Assembly: GCA_938041635.1 (NCBI GenBank)
Contig: CALIAD010000016.1
Coordinates: 1 to 9,622 of the forward strand
Direction: 5' to 3'
Length of the DNA stretch: 9,622 bases
Origin: an uncultured Atopobium sp.
GTDB taxonomy: Bacteria > Actinomycetota > Coriobacteriia > Coriobacteriales > Atopobiaceae
Made by a program: the position numbers and the translations under genes
The notes under the pieces: model-generated
Database searches by the model: none
What the model saw: only the letters and a program-made list of their open reading frames with translations
What the model was told of the DNA's origin: nothing
Shown: positions 1 to 7,166 of the stretch, one piece after another
Layout of the letters: each line of letters starts with the position of its first letter
Position numbering within the stretch: position 1 is the first letter of the stretch

Positions 1-685
1 GGCGCTCTTCCATCACCGCTGCCTGTCTATCACGTTCAACTCGAGCTTGAATGTAAGCAGAATAGCCGCCGTCAAATGGGTCAATAACGCCATCGTGGAC
101 TTCCCACATGTGGTCGCAGACCTCATCCAAGAACCAGCGGTCATGTGTGACTAGAATAAGGGCGCCACTTCCCTCTGACCAGCGATTTTTTAGGTGATTG
201 GCAAGCCACTGAATGGCGTGAAGATCAAGATGGTTGGTTGGCTCGTCAATAAGCATTAAGTCCCAGGTACCTACCAGCAATCGAGCCAAATCGCAGCGTC
301 TACGCTGACCTCCGGAGAGCTCTCCTACCAGACCATTCCAGTCTAAGTCTCCAATGAGCTCATCAATAATCTTGCGAATACGCGCATCGGATGCCCACTC
401 GTACTCTGGCGTGTCTCCAACAACAGCACTGCAAACCGTCTGTGTATCAGAAAGTGAATCACTTTGGCCCATATAGCCTACTTGGATGCCACTTCTCCAA
501 ATTACGTTACCAGAATCAGGCTCGATTCTTTTGGCGATAAGATCTAAGAGGGTTGATTTTCCATCGCCGTTTTTGCCCACAACACCAATACGGTCACCCT
601 CATTAACGCCAATAGTCTGGTTGGTAAGAACCTTCTTACCAGGCCATTCCATAGAAATTTGTTCGCAACCTACCAGAATTCCCAC
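1..685 (-). CDS. ABC-F family ATPase, Uup-like (partial, N-terminal 228 residues)
   Basis: A soluble ABC protein with no membrane part; ABC-F proteins act on the ribosome as translation factors or antibiotic-protection proteins. The first nucleotide-binding domain is complete: Walker A GKNGDGKST at residues 37-45, Q-loop Gln74, signature LSGGQ at 123-127, Walker B ending LMLIDEPTNHLD at 143-154, and the H-loop THDR at 180-183. Residues from about 208 begin the charged inter-domain linker. The second ATPase domain lies beyond the window edge. The stretch after Walker B (IQWL) and the GGYSAY segment before the linker resemble Uup more than the resistance proteins, but the missing half is needed to place it. 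The start is GTG at 683-685: an in-frame TAA lies two codons upstream, and an AGGTGA ribosome site sits 6 bases before it. It follows nfo by 6 bases, so it is probably co-transcribed and coupled to it. Confidence 0.93.
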   Translation of the reverse strand, partial: MGILVGCEQISMEWPGKKVLTNQTIGVNEGDRIGVVGKNGDGKSTLLDLIAKRIEPDSGNVIWRSGIQVGYMGQSDSLSDTQTVCSAVVGDTPEYEWASDARIRKIIDELIGDLDWNGLVGELSGGQRRRCDLARLLVGTWDLMLIDEPTNHLDLHAIQWLANHLKNRWSEGSGALILVTHDRWFLDEVCDHMWEVHDGVIDPFDGGYSAYIQARVERDRQAAVMEER

Positions 686-691
686 TAGTTA

Positions 692-697
692 TCACCT
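692..697 (-). promoter_or_regulatory. Ribosome binding site of the ABC-F gene, overlapping the nfo stop
   Basis: On the minus strand this reads AGGTGA, 6 bases before the GTG start at 685. Its last three bases are the TGA stop codon of nfo. This fixes the GTG start, since no ATG is near, and suggests that ribosomes ending nfo help start the next gene. Confidence 0.7.
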
Positions 698-1537
698 AAA
701 AAAAGAACGAAGTAACGCAATTTCTTCTCCCCAACCAGAAAGCTCAGAATGAGGAGTCTCCAAAATCATAGGAAGCGTGTTGCCGCGCGGATTAGTCACC
801 ACAGCGCGGAACGTTTCTAATCCAATGAAGCCTTTGCCAATCTGCTCATGTCTATCTTTATGAGCCCCAAGAGGATTCTTTGAGTCATTAAGATGCAAGG
901 CTTTGAGCTTTTTCAAGCCAACTATCTGATCAAATGTATCTAGAACAGCATCAAAATTTTCTACAATTTCATACCCGCCGTCATGCACATGGCAGGTATC
1001 AAGGCACACGCCCATAAGCTCAGGGTGGTTTACCTTATCTAGAATTGCGGCAATCTCTTCAAACGTTTTACCAACTTCCGTACCCTTGCCCGCCATCGTT
1101 TCAAGAAGAACGGTGGTGTGCTGACCCTCAAACAGGCAATCATTAAGAGCTTCTGAGATTTGCTCAATTGCCACGTCAGAGCCTTGACCCACATGGCTAC
1201 CGGGATGGAAGTTGTAATAATTGCCTGGTAGATACTCCATGCGCTCAAGATCTTCTGTAAGCGCACGACGAGCAAAATCCCTGGTCTCGTCTTTTGCAGA
1301 ACACAGGTTCATGGTGTAAGGAGCATGCGCAACCAAAGGTCCAAAGTGATGAGCCTCAAGAAGCTCCCTAAGCCTTGCAACATCAGCCTCATCTAGAGCC
1401 TTAGCGTTGCCACCACGAGGATTTCTGGTAAAGAAAGCAAAGGTAGTTGCCCCAATAGAAAGAGCATCCTTACCCATTGCTTCCCAGCCCTTGCCTGCCG
1501 AGAGATGACATCCAATAAAAAGATCTTCTGGTCGCAC
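692..1537 (-). CDS. nfo: Deoxyribonuclease IV (endonuclease IV, AP endonuclease)
   Basis: Cuts DNA 5' of abasic sites and removes 3' blocking groups in base-excision repair; a TIM-barrel enzyme with three metal ions. In the 281-residue form all nine metal ligands known from E. coli Nfo can be placed: His71, His111, Glu146, Asp180, His183, His215, Asp228, His230 and Glu260, in the motifs NFHPGSH, LDTCH, LHLNDSK and ILET. The length matches the family (about 280). I start it at GTG 1535-1537, one base after the coaBC stop, because a GAGGAG site lies 10 bases upstream and the family's conserved N-terminus (FIGCHLS) then begins at residue 7. In-frame GTG codons at 1544-1546 and 1568-1570 would add 3 or 11 residues with no family match. 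It lies between coaBC and an ABC-F gene in what looks like one operon. No odd residues are visible. Confidence 0.96.
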   Translation of the reverse strand: MRPEDLFIGCHLSAGKGWEAMGKDALSIGATTFAFFTRNPRGGNAKALDEADVARLRELLEAHHFGPLVAHAPYTMNLCSAKDETRDFARRALTEDLERMEYLPGNYYNFHPGSHVGQGSDVAIEQISEALNDCLFEGQHTTVLLETMAGKGTEVGKTFEEIAAILDKVNHPELMGVCLDTCHVHDGGYEIVENFDAVLDTFDQIVGLKKLKALHLNDSKNPLGAHKDRHEQIGKGFIGLETFRAVVTNPRGNTLPMILETPHSELSGWGEEIALLRSFFR

Positions 1538-1538
1538 G

Positions 1539-2765
1539 CTATGCACGCTCCTCAAGCATTTTGGCCACACGGTCCAAAAGCTCTGAAGCTACGTCAACAA
1601 GTGGCAAAGTCTCAAGCTGTTCTACACCTTGAGGAGTTACAAACGCAACGCGGTCTGTATCTGAACCAAAGGTTGAATCTGGCCTAGAAACATCATTTGC
1701 CACGATCATGGAGCAACCTTTACGCTCAAGTTTAGCCTGAGCATGCTCCAAGACGTTATTTGTCTCTGCTGCAAAACCTACAACAACCTGGTCTTTCTTA
1801 GTCTTAGAAAGGCTGGCGAGAATATCGGTGGTTTCTTTAAGGTCAATAGATTCAAGATACTCTTGTGATTTCTTGAGCTTATGATCTGCGGGGTGAGCTG
1901 GGGTGTAGTCGGCAACAGCTGCCGTCAAAATAGCGGCGTCAACGCTGCCAAAGACGTCTACACATGCCTTATACATGTCTTCAGCAGACACTACTCTTTG
2001 CACGTTGACTCCTTGAGGAGCCTCAAGATAAGTGGGTCCAGAGATAAGGGTGACATTTGCTCCACGACTAGCTGCAACTTTAGCCACGGTATAGCCAAGT
2101 TTTCCTGTTGAACAGTTGGCAATAAAGCGAACTGGATCGATCTTCTCGTGAGTTGGTCCTGCCGTAATAAGAAGCTTTTTACCTGCAAGATCTTGCTTGG
2201 ATGGCACCGCGTCATTACCAGAAAGAACCTTCAGTGCAGCGTCTACAATCTGCTGTACTGGAGCAAGTTTTCCGTCTCCGGTATAGCCGCAGGCAAGACG
2301 ACCTGACTCAGGCATAACCATCTGGATTCCACGCTGACGGAGCAGTGCGACATTTGCCTGAGTGGCTGGATTTGTCCACATATGTGTATTCATGGCCGGG
2401 GCCACAAGAACTGGCGTATGAGCTGCTAAAAGCGTTGTGCTTGCAGCATCATCAGCTATACCATAAGCCATCTTTGCCATGATATTGGCAGTGGCTGGTA
2501 CAACTACCATGCAATCTGCCCAGTCAGCAAGGTCAACGTGAGGAACAGGAGTCTCGGCATTGTTGTAGAGCGACTGTACTACCTCATGATGCGTTAATGC
2601 TTCAAAGGTAGTCTTTCCTACAAACTGAGCTGCATCTTCTGTCATAACAACACGAACGTCGCAGTCAGCTTTCTGAAGGCCTCTGAGTACTTCACAGGCT
2701 TTATATGCAGCAATGCCTCCGCACACCACAAGGCATACAGAGGGCTGAGCGGTTTTATCCAACAT
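1539..2765 (-). CDS. coaBC: Bifunctional phosphopantothenoylcysteine decarboxylase / phosphopantothenate-cysteine ligase
   Basis: Catalyses two consecutive cytosolic steps of coenzyme A synthesis: joining cysteine to 4'-phosphopantothenate (CoaB), then decarboxylating the product to 4'-phosphopantetheine (CoaC, FMN-dependent). The 408 residues match the usual length (E. coli about 406). The CoaC half (about 1-180) shows GGIAAYK at 16-22, the catalytic His76, PAMN at 123-126 and the substrate-clamp motif GRLACG with Cys159. The CoaB half (about 190-408) shows ITAGPTHEKIDPVR from 200, Asn217 in the IANCSTGKLGY segment, a KLKK lysine motif at 296-299 and FAAET at 331-335. Both halves look functional. 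The ATG at 2763-2765 has AAAGGA 10 bases upstream, overlapping the stop of the zinc-ribbon gene 14 bases away. The gene end carries the ribosome site of nfo. Confidence 0.97.
   Translation of the reverse strand: MLDKTAQPSVCLVVCGGIAAYKACEVLRGLQKADCDVRVVMTEDAAQFVGKTTFEALTHHEVVQSLYNNAETPVPHVDLADWADCMVVVPATANIMAKMAYGIADDAASTTLLAAHTPVLVAPAMNTHMWTNPATQANVALLRQRGIQMVMPESGRLACGYTGDGKLAPVQQIVDAALKVLSGNDAVPSKQDLAGKKLLITAGPTHEKIDPVRFIANCSTGKLGYTVAKVAASRGANVTLISGPTYLEAPQGVNVQRVVSAEDMYKACVDVFGSVDAAILTAAVADYTPAHPADHKLKKSQEYLESIDLKETTDILASLSKTKKDQVVVGFAAETNNVLEHAQAKLERKGCSMIVANDVSRPDSTFGSDTDRVAFVTPQGVEQLETLPLVDVASELLDRVAKMLEERA
1548..1553 (-). promoter_or_regulatory. Ribosome binding site of nfo, inside the end of coaBC
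   Basis: On the minus strand this reads GAGGAG and lies within the last codons of coaBC. It is 10 bases before GTG 1537 but only one base before GTG 1546, so it favours the shorter nfo protein. The arrangement implies translational coupling to coaBC. Confidence 0.6.
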
Positions 2766-2779
2766 GGCGAGAAATTCCT

Positions 2780-3499
2780 TTATTCTTCAAACGCAGTAGA
2801 AGTAATAAGCATTCTGTGACAATAAGGGCATTCTGCAATCTCAGAACTATGCTGAAGATCGTGGAATGAACTTGGTTGCAGTTTAACGCGACAGACACTT
2901 GGAACGTTTCCTACAAGGTGCTCAACTGCCAGGCCCTTAAAACGTTTACGTGCGGCTTCGTAACGCTCAAGCGTGTTCGCAGAAATCTGAGCTGCAAGTT
3001 CTTCTCGAGACTTAGAGAGCTCAACAATCTCTGCGCGAAGAGCCGAAGAATCAATCTCAAGGGACTGAGAAAGGCTCTCACGCTCTTTCATAAGCTTTAC
3101 CTGCAAGTCTTGAGCTGTCTGATAAGCCTTCTTGCACTTCTCAAGCTCTTCTGTTTTTGCTGCAAGTTTAAAATCGCACTTCTCGACATTCTTTGCCAAA
3201 GAAGAAAGCTGCCGGTCAAAGTCTCTAAGAGCGCGATGATTGGTAGCAGTTTCTACGGCAGCAGAAACCTCTTCTGTCTTAAGAACATAATGAGCACGCT
3301 GCTCATTGAGGTCAGAAATATCAATTTCTACGTCTTTTTTAACACCAAGCACTTGCTTGAGCTGGGAAGCAATCTTCTTCTCTGCAAGTTGGGCGTTTTT
3401 AATTTTTTGAACCTGGGGCATTGAGGCCAAGTTGGATGCGAGTTTTAGCAGCTGCAAATCAATATCCTGGAGCTGCATCAGATTAACAGACTCACTCAT
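2780..3499 (-). CDS. Coiled-coil protein with C-terminal C4-type zinc ribbon (DUF164/zf-RING_7 family), ribbon degenerate
   Basis: A 239-residue protein of the family that includes Helicobacter HP0958 (FlgZ) and mycobacterial MSMEG_4306; its general role is not settled, and members are thought to bind protein or RNA partners. Residues about 8-190 are almost entirely charged and leucine-rich, as in the long antiparallel coiled-coil hairpin of the family, with the conserved region around TNHRALRDFDRQL at 86-98. The C-terminal ribbon (about 198-232) keeps the second knuckle CPYCHR (Cys224, Cys227), but the first has only Cys203: the expected partner position 200 is proline. In many actinobacteria this family sits next to a Nif3-like gene; none is seen here, and coaBC follows by 14 bases instead. 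The ATG at 3497-3499 has a strong GAGGAGG site 4 bases upstream. It appears to be the first gene of the left block, after a 97-base gap. Confidence 0.88.
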   Translation of the reverse strand: MSESVNLMQLQDIDLQLLKLASNLASMPQVQKIKNAQLAEKKIASQLKQVLGVKKDVEIDISDLNEQRAHYVLKTEEVSAAVETATNHRALRDFDRQLSSLAKNVEKCDFKLAAKTEELEKCKKAYQTAQDLQVKLMKERESLSQSLEIDSSALRAEIVELSKSREELAAQISANTLERYEAARKRFKGLAVEHLVGNVPSVCRVKLQPSSFHDLQHSSEIAECPYCHRMLITSTAFEE

Positions 3500-3513
3500 A
3501 GGGCCTCCTCATA

Positions 3514-3539
3514 TACGGTTACTCATCTAGTCTACCGTA
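3514..3539. repeat. Inverted repeat in the leader of the zinc-ribbon gene
   Basis: TACGGT at 3514-3519 and ACCGTA at 3534-3539 are perfect inverted copies. Inside them ACT (3521-3523) and AGT (3529-3531) can also pair, leaving a 5-base loop and small internal bulges. In a minus-strand transcript this hairpin would end 3 bases before the GAGGAGG ribosome site (3504-3510). It could be an RNA element or a protein site; six perfect pairs can also occur by chance. Confidence 0.4.
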
Positions 3540-3561
3540 AATAAGGACGTATCAGGCGCAG

Positions 3562-3592
3562 AACATAACTAATGTAGAGATTAGTATGTGAA
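3562..3592 (-). promoter_or_regulatory. Weak candidate promoter with a palindrome in its spacer
   Basis: On the minus strand TTCACA (3587-3592, five of six matches to the -35 consensus) is followed after 19 bases by TATGTT (3562-3567, four of six matches to the -10). Between and overlapping them is an inverted repeat: CATA-CTAAT paired with ATTAG-T-TATG, nine pairs with one bulge, at 3564-3588. It would give a leader of roughly 55 bases before the zinc-ribbon gene. The long spacer makes this a weak call, but the position, in the longest gap of the window and before a new gene block, is right for a promoter with an operator. Confidence 0.25.
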
Positions 3593-3596
3593 AAAT

Positions 3597-4745
3597 TTAT
3601 CCAACAATCTGCAGCAAGGTTGCACAGAAAGTATCAAGGTCTTCCTCAGAAACACGCTCGTCAAAGGTTATGCGTAAGCTACCCAGAGCCTCGTTTCTAG
3701 AGATGCCCATAGCCGAGAGAACGTGGCTTGCGTCAAGAGAGCCTGAAGAACACGCAGAGCCAGCTGAGACTTCAAATCCCGCTTGATCAAGCTTTAAGAT
3801 AAGCGTCTCAGAATCCATTGAGGGAACCATAATGCTTACCGTGCCAGGCATGTGATCTTTGCCAGCGTACGCCTCTGTGGTTGGCTTAATCTTAGGAGAA
3901 GCACAAAGAGTCTCATACACCTTATTAGCGCGCGCAGAAACGCTCTCTTGCGTTTTGGAAAGGTTATCCTGGCACCACTGAGCAGCTGCGGCAAACGCGA
4001 GGGCACTACGAACGTCCTGTGTTCCATGACGTCTACCAGACTCTTGTCCCCCGCCAAAGCTTTGCGCCTTAAACGGCGTCTTGGAACGCATAAGCACTGC
4101 GGCAATACCCAGAGGTCCACCAATTTTATGGGCAGCAACAGTCAGAGCATCTACGTCTTCTACCTCAAGAGGAATACGACCAAACGCCTGAACTGCATCG
4201 GTATGGAATAGTGCACCCACCTTATGAGCAGCGAGTGCAAGGTCTACAACTGGCTGGATAACACCAGTCTCATTATTGGCATACATCACAGAAACAAGAG
4301 CTACCGACTGGTCCAAAAGACCCTCAAGAGCAGAAGCCTCAATCTTTCCCTGACGGTTAGGCTGAGCAATTCTAACCTCAAAGCCCTTCTCGCGAAGAAC
4401 AGGCGCAAGGTCTAAAACAGAATCATGTTCAATTGCCGAGAAAACCACCGTGTTGCGCTTGTGATCCTTGTTACGAACACCTTCTGCCATACCAAGAACA
4501 GAGAGGTTATTGCCCTCGGTACCACCGGAGCAAAAGATCACGTCAGGAGCTCTAAATTTGCCGCCTACCGCACGTGCAATAACACCACGAGCACCATCAA
4601 GCTCTCGCGCTGCTTGACGACCAAGCGAGTGCAAAGAGTTTGGGTTCACCCCTGCAATGGGTGAAGCTTCATAGGTTTTCTCGGCATCAAGCGCCTCTTG
4701 GCGCATTGGTGCTGAAGCTGCATAGTCTAGGTAAACGTAATCCAT
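3597..4745 (-). CDS. Cysteine desulfurase, NifS/IscS type (group I)
   Basis: A PLP enzyme that converts cysteine to alanine and passes the sulfur, as an enzyme persulfide, to Fe-S cluster scaffolds or tRNA-thiolation enzymes. The 382 residues fit the family. Visible motifs are LDYAASAP at 6-13, TEGNN at 76-80, His107 (EH), NNETG at 157-161, HTDAVQ at 181-186, the PLP lysine Lys207 in AAHKIGG, and the mobile loop SAGSACSSGSLDASHVL with catalytic Cys332. The SSGSL loop is typical of group I, not SufS. No IscU/NifU scaffold gene is nearby, so the sulfur acceptor cannot be told; I give no symbol because nifS and iscS cannot be separated. I start it at ATG 4743-4745, where family homology begins; the frame stays open upstream into rpe. 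No good ribosome site precedes this ATG, only an A-rich leader. It lies 61 bases after rpe. Confidence 0.93.
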   Translation of the reverse strand: MDYVYLDYAASAPMRQEALDAEKTYEASPIAGVNPNSLHSLGRQAARELDGARGVIARAVGGKFRAPDVIFCSGGTEGNNLSVLGMAEGVRNKDHKRNTVVFSAIEHDSVLDLAPVLREKGFEVRIAQPNRQGKIEASALEGLLDQSVALVSVMYANNETGVIQPVVDLALAAHKVGALFHTDAVQAFGRIPLEVEDVDALTVAAHKIGGPLGIAAVLMRSKTPFKAQSFGGGQESGRRHGTQDVRSALAFAAAAQWCQDNLSKTQESVSARANKVYETLCASPKIKPTTEAYAGKDHMPGTVSIMVPSMDSETLILKLDQAGFEVSAGSACSSGSLDASHVLSAMGISRNEALGSLRITFDERVSEEDLDTFCATLLQIVG

Positions 4746-4806
4746 AGCGTGTTTCTGTTGTTTCAATCTTGGTGGTCTATGTGCAAATGATGCTTGAGAG
4801 TGCTTC

Positions 4807-5481
4807 CTAGCCCTGAACGGTAAGAGCAGACTCGCCAGCGTTGCGGATAGCCTCGATAGTTGCACCGCGGTCTTCCTGACCAAACACAGCGCTACCTGCA
4901 ACAAGCATATCAGCGCCAGCAGCTACAACATCAGCTGCGTTAGCTGCACTAATACCACCATCAACCTCAATCAGAGGATTAACGTTGTGTTTACGGCAGA
5001 GCTCTTTGAGTGCCTTGAGCTTCTTAAGTGAGTGAGGAATAAACTTCTGTCCACCAAAACCAGGGTTAACCGTCATGATAAGCACCAGGTCAAGGTCTTC
5101 AATAAGATCCTCAAGAACGCTTACAGGAGTTCCTGGGCAAAGTGAAATGCCAGCCTTAGCACCGGAATCCTTGATAAGGTGAACAAGACGATGGGCGTGA
5201 ACCTCAGCCTCGTAGTGGAAGGTAACAACGTCAGCACCACGGTCCAAAAACAGAGGTGCAATCTCAGCTGGATTGGTAACCATTAGATGGACATCAATGG
5301 GTAGCTCAGAAGACTTTTTGCAGTACGAAAAAATATCTGGACCAAATGAAATATTTGGAACAAAGTGACCATCCATCACGTCGTAATGGATGTAGTCAGC
5401 ATTTGCAATTGAATCAAGCTCGCTCTTAAGCTTGGAGAAATCTGCAGATAGAACAGATGGTGCTACCAGGACGTTATTCAT
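4807..5481 (-). CDS. rpe: Ribulose-phosphate 3-epimerase
   Basis: Interconverts D-ribulose 5-phosphate and D-xylulose 5-phosphate in the non-oxidative pentose phosphate pathway, in the cytosol. The 224-residue TIM barrel is the usual length. It carries the family's metal and catalytic residues: Ser9 (APSVLSADF), His32 and Asp34 (IHYDVMDGHFVPN), His65 (DVHLMV), the NPGFGGQ phosphate loop at 139-145 and the catalytic Asp174 (EVDGGI), followed by the AGSAVFG segment at 195-201 that closes the phosphate site. The ATG at 5479-5481 has AGGAG 6 bases upstream, overlapping the TAG stop of gpsA, so its translation is probably coupled to gpsA. After its stop, a 61-base stretch with no clear promoter or terminator leads to the cysteine desulfurase gene. 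Confidence 0.97.
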   Translation of the reverse strand: MNNVLVAPSVLSADFSKLKSELDSIANADYIHYDVMDGHFVPNISFGPDIFSYCKKSSELPIDVHLMVTNPAEIAPLFLDRGADVVTFHYEAEVHAHRLVHLIKDSGAKAGISLCPGTPVSVLEDLIEDLDLVLIMTVNPGFGGQKFIPHSLKKLKALKELCRKHNVNPLIEVDGGISAANAADVVAAGADMLVAGSAVFGQEDRGATIEAIRNAGESALTVQG

Positions 5482-5490
5482 TAAACTCTC

Positions 5491-6501
5491 CTATCGAGTC
5501 ATTCCATAAAATTCTTCATTAGGCAGGCGGTTAGTAAGGCGAGAAGTAATGTCTTCTGGCGTAGCGCCTTCGTAAAGTACAGCATGAACAGCTGAGGTGA
5601 TAGGCATCTCAACGCTCATCTGCTGACCAAGCTCATAAAGACCAATGACAGCCTGAGCGCCCTCAACAACCATGCCGGTTTCTTCCTGGTATGACTGAAG
5701 CGTCTTACCTTTGACCAGGGCTTCTCCAAAGGTTCTATTTCTAGAATGCTCAGAGGTGCAGGTAGCAACCAAGTCACCCATACCAGCAAGACCCATGCAG
5801 GTAAGTGGGTCTCCGCCAATAGCGCATACCACGCGGCCAAGCTCTGCCAAGCCGCGTGTCATAAGAGCAGCAAGGGCGTTATCGCCATTACCCAAACCAA
5901 CAGCAATACCGCAGGCAATAGCTACGACGTTTTTAGCGGCAGCACACGCCTCAACACCGCGTACATCAGAGCTCACGTAGGTTCTGAAGTAAGATCGAGA
6001 AAGCAACGTCTGGAAACGCTTAGCAACCTCGGCGTCTTCAGATGCTACAACTGCTGCAGAAATTCCCTGTTTAATGACCTCTTCTGCGTGGTTTGGACCG
6101 GAAAGTACGGCGATTCTTGCAGGGTTTCCCAGCTCGTCAGCAGCAACTTCGTGCATAAGCTTGTGAGAGCCTGCTTCCATACCCTTGGAGAGAATTAAAA
6201 CATCAACCTCTGGATCAAGAAATGGTGCGCAAGCAGCACAAACAGAGCGCAAAAACGCGGAAGGAGCAGCCATAACAACAGCATCTACACCGGTGAGAGC
6301 CTCAGCCTCACTAGTGGTAGACACAATATTGTGTGGAAGCTCAGAATCAGAAAGGTGTCTGCAGTTAACGTGCTCGTTATTGATGGACTCGGTAACATCG
6401 GCCTCCCTGGACCAAATAATTACCTCATCAGAAGTTGAAGCAAGAAGTGTTGAAAGTGCGGTACCCCATGATCCCGAACCAATAACAGCAACTTTTTTCA
6501 T
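5491..6501 (-). CDS. gpsA: Glycerol-3-phosphate dehydrogenase [NAD(P)+]
   Basis: Reduces dihydroxyacetone phosphate to sn-glycerol 3-phosphate, the backbone for phospholipids and the direct substrate of the acyltransferase encoded just upstream. The 336 residues are the family length. The N-terminal Rossmann fold shows GSGSWGTA at 8-15. Lys106 (SKGME) and Lys190 (AAAKN) are the conserved active-site lysines. GPNHAEEV at 135-142 is a known variant of the GPSFAxEV motif. The C-terminal helical domain holds GLAGMGDLVATCTSEHSRNR at 237-256, with Asp243, Arg254 and Asn255. The ATG at 6499-6501 comes 2 bases after the plsY stop, with AAGGA 9 bases upstream at 6511-6515. Its stop codon overlaps the rpe ribosome site. 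Confidence 0.97.
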   Translation of the reverse strand: MKKVAVIGSGSWGTALSTLLASTSDEVIIWSREADVTESINNEHVNCRHLSDSELPHNIVSTTSEAEALTGVDAVVMAAPSAFLRSVCAACAPFLDPEVDVLILSKGMEAGSHKLMHEVAADELGNPARIAVLSGPNHAEEVIKQGISAAVVASEDAEVAKRFQTLLSRSYFRTYVSSDVRGVEACAAAKNVVAIACGIAVGLGNGDNALAALMTRGLAELGRVVCAIGGDPLTCMGLAGMGDLVATCTSEHSRNRTFGEALVKGKTLQSYQEETGMVVEGAQAVIGLYELGQQMSVEMPITSAVHAVLYEGATPEDITSRLTNRLPNEEFYGMTR

Positions 6502-6503
6502 GA

Positions 6504-7166
6504 TTAGTTGTCCTTTTTCTTTTCGCCGAAAGAGAATTTAGACTCACTACCAGCATTAAGACGATTGATATTCTCGCGATGTGCCCAAATTACTGCCGCT
6601 GCTACAACAAATACTGGGATGGTTGCCACCGGGTCCATACCAAATAAAAGGCAGAAAAGTGGAATAGCAACTGCTGCGCCAATGGAGCCAAGCGATACGT
6701 ACTTAGTTGGTACGGCAAGCGTAATAAACACCGCAAGAGCTACAAGAGCAGCAAGCGGATTAACTGCAAGACCACCGCCAAATCCAACAGCAATTCCCTT
6801 ACCGCCATGGAAATGAAGCCAAGGCGAGAAAATATGACCAAGAACGCAACAGGCATACACAAAAGAAATGATGAGCTCAGCCTCTGCATGATCATTTCCC
6901 GAGATCAGAGGAGTAAATCCCTGGGCTCCCAAGAACCAACGAACCAGCATGACGCTGACAATGCCCTTACCTGCATCGCAAAGAAGCGTAAGAATACCCG
7001 CGGCTTTACCAGCATTTCTTGCAACATTGGTGGTGCCAATATTTCCTGATCCAAGTTTGCGAATATCTTCATGAGCCATAACACTTGCAATAATCAGGCC
7101 AAATGGAATGCCACCAAGGCCAAATGCAATTAGCCCAAAAATCAGAGCAACCACAATTCCAGTCAT
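6504..7166 (-). CDS. plsY: Glycerol-3-phosphate acyltransferase PlsY
   Basis: Membrane enzyme that transfers an acyl group from acyl-phosphate (made by PlsX) to position 1 of glycerol 3-phosphate, the first committed step of phosphatidic acid synthesis. The 220 residues contain several hydrophobic segments (about 3-29, 57-80, 98-115, 133-152, 156-176, 180-196). The three conserved cytosolic loops are present: GSGNIGTTNVARNAGK at 39-54, then GHIFSPWLHFHGGKGIAVGFGG at 110-131 with the HGGKG core at 120-124, and HRENINRLNAGSE at 196-208. The C-terminus ends in a lysine-rich cytosolic tail. The ATG at 7164-7166 shares its A with the TAA stop of der (TAATG), and no strong ribosome site stands close by, so translation probably depends on ribosomes finishing der. 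gpsA, which supplies its substrate, follows by 2 bases. Confidence 0.96.
   Translation of the reverse strand: MTGIVVALIFGLIAFGLGGIPFGLIIASVMAHEDIRKLGSGNIGTTNVARNAGKAAGILTLLCDAGKGIVSVMLVRWFLGAQGFTPLISGNDHAEAELIISFVYACCVLGHIFSPWLHFHGGKGIAVGFGGGLAVNPLAALVALAVFITLAVPTKYVSLGSIGAAVAIPLFCLLFGMDPVATIPVFVVAAAVIWAHRENINRLNAGSESKFSFGEKKKDN

Noticed and set aside
2876..3424. A 182-codon open frame on the plus strand opposite the zinc-ribbon gene
   Set aside because: It is the complement of the lysine- and glutamate-rich coiled coil, which gives leucine- and phenylalanine-rich nonsense. No family match.
3564..3588. Intrinsic terminator after the cysteine desulfurase
   Set aside because: The stem is AT-rich and bulged, and no T run follows it on either strand.
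4746..4904. N-terminal extension of the cysteine desulfurase by 53 residues
   Set aside because: It overlaps the end of rpe, has no family similarity, and the conserved N-terminal motif begins right after ATG 4745.
5711..6198. Overlapping plus-strand open frames opposite gpsA
   Set aside because: Antisense to a well-matched gene, low-complexity composition, no domain seen.
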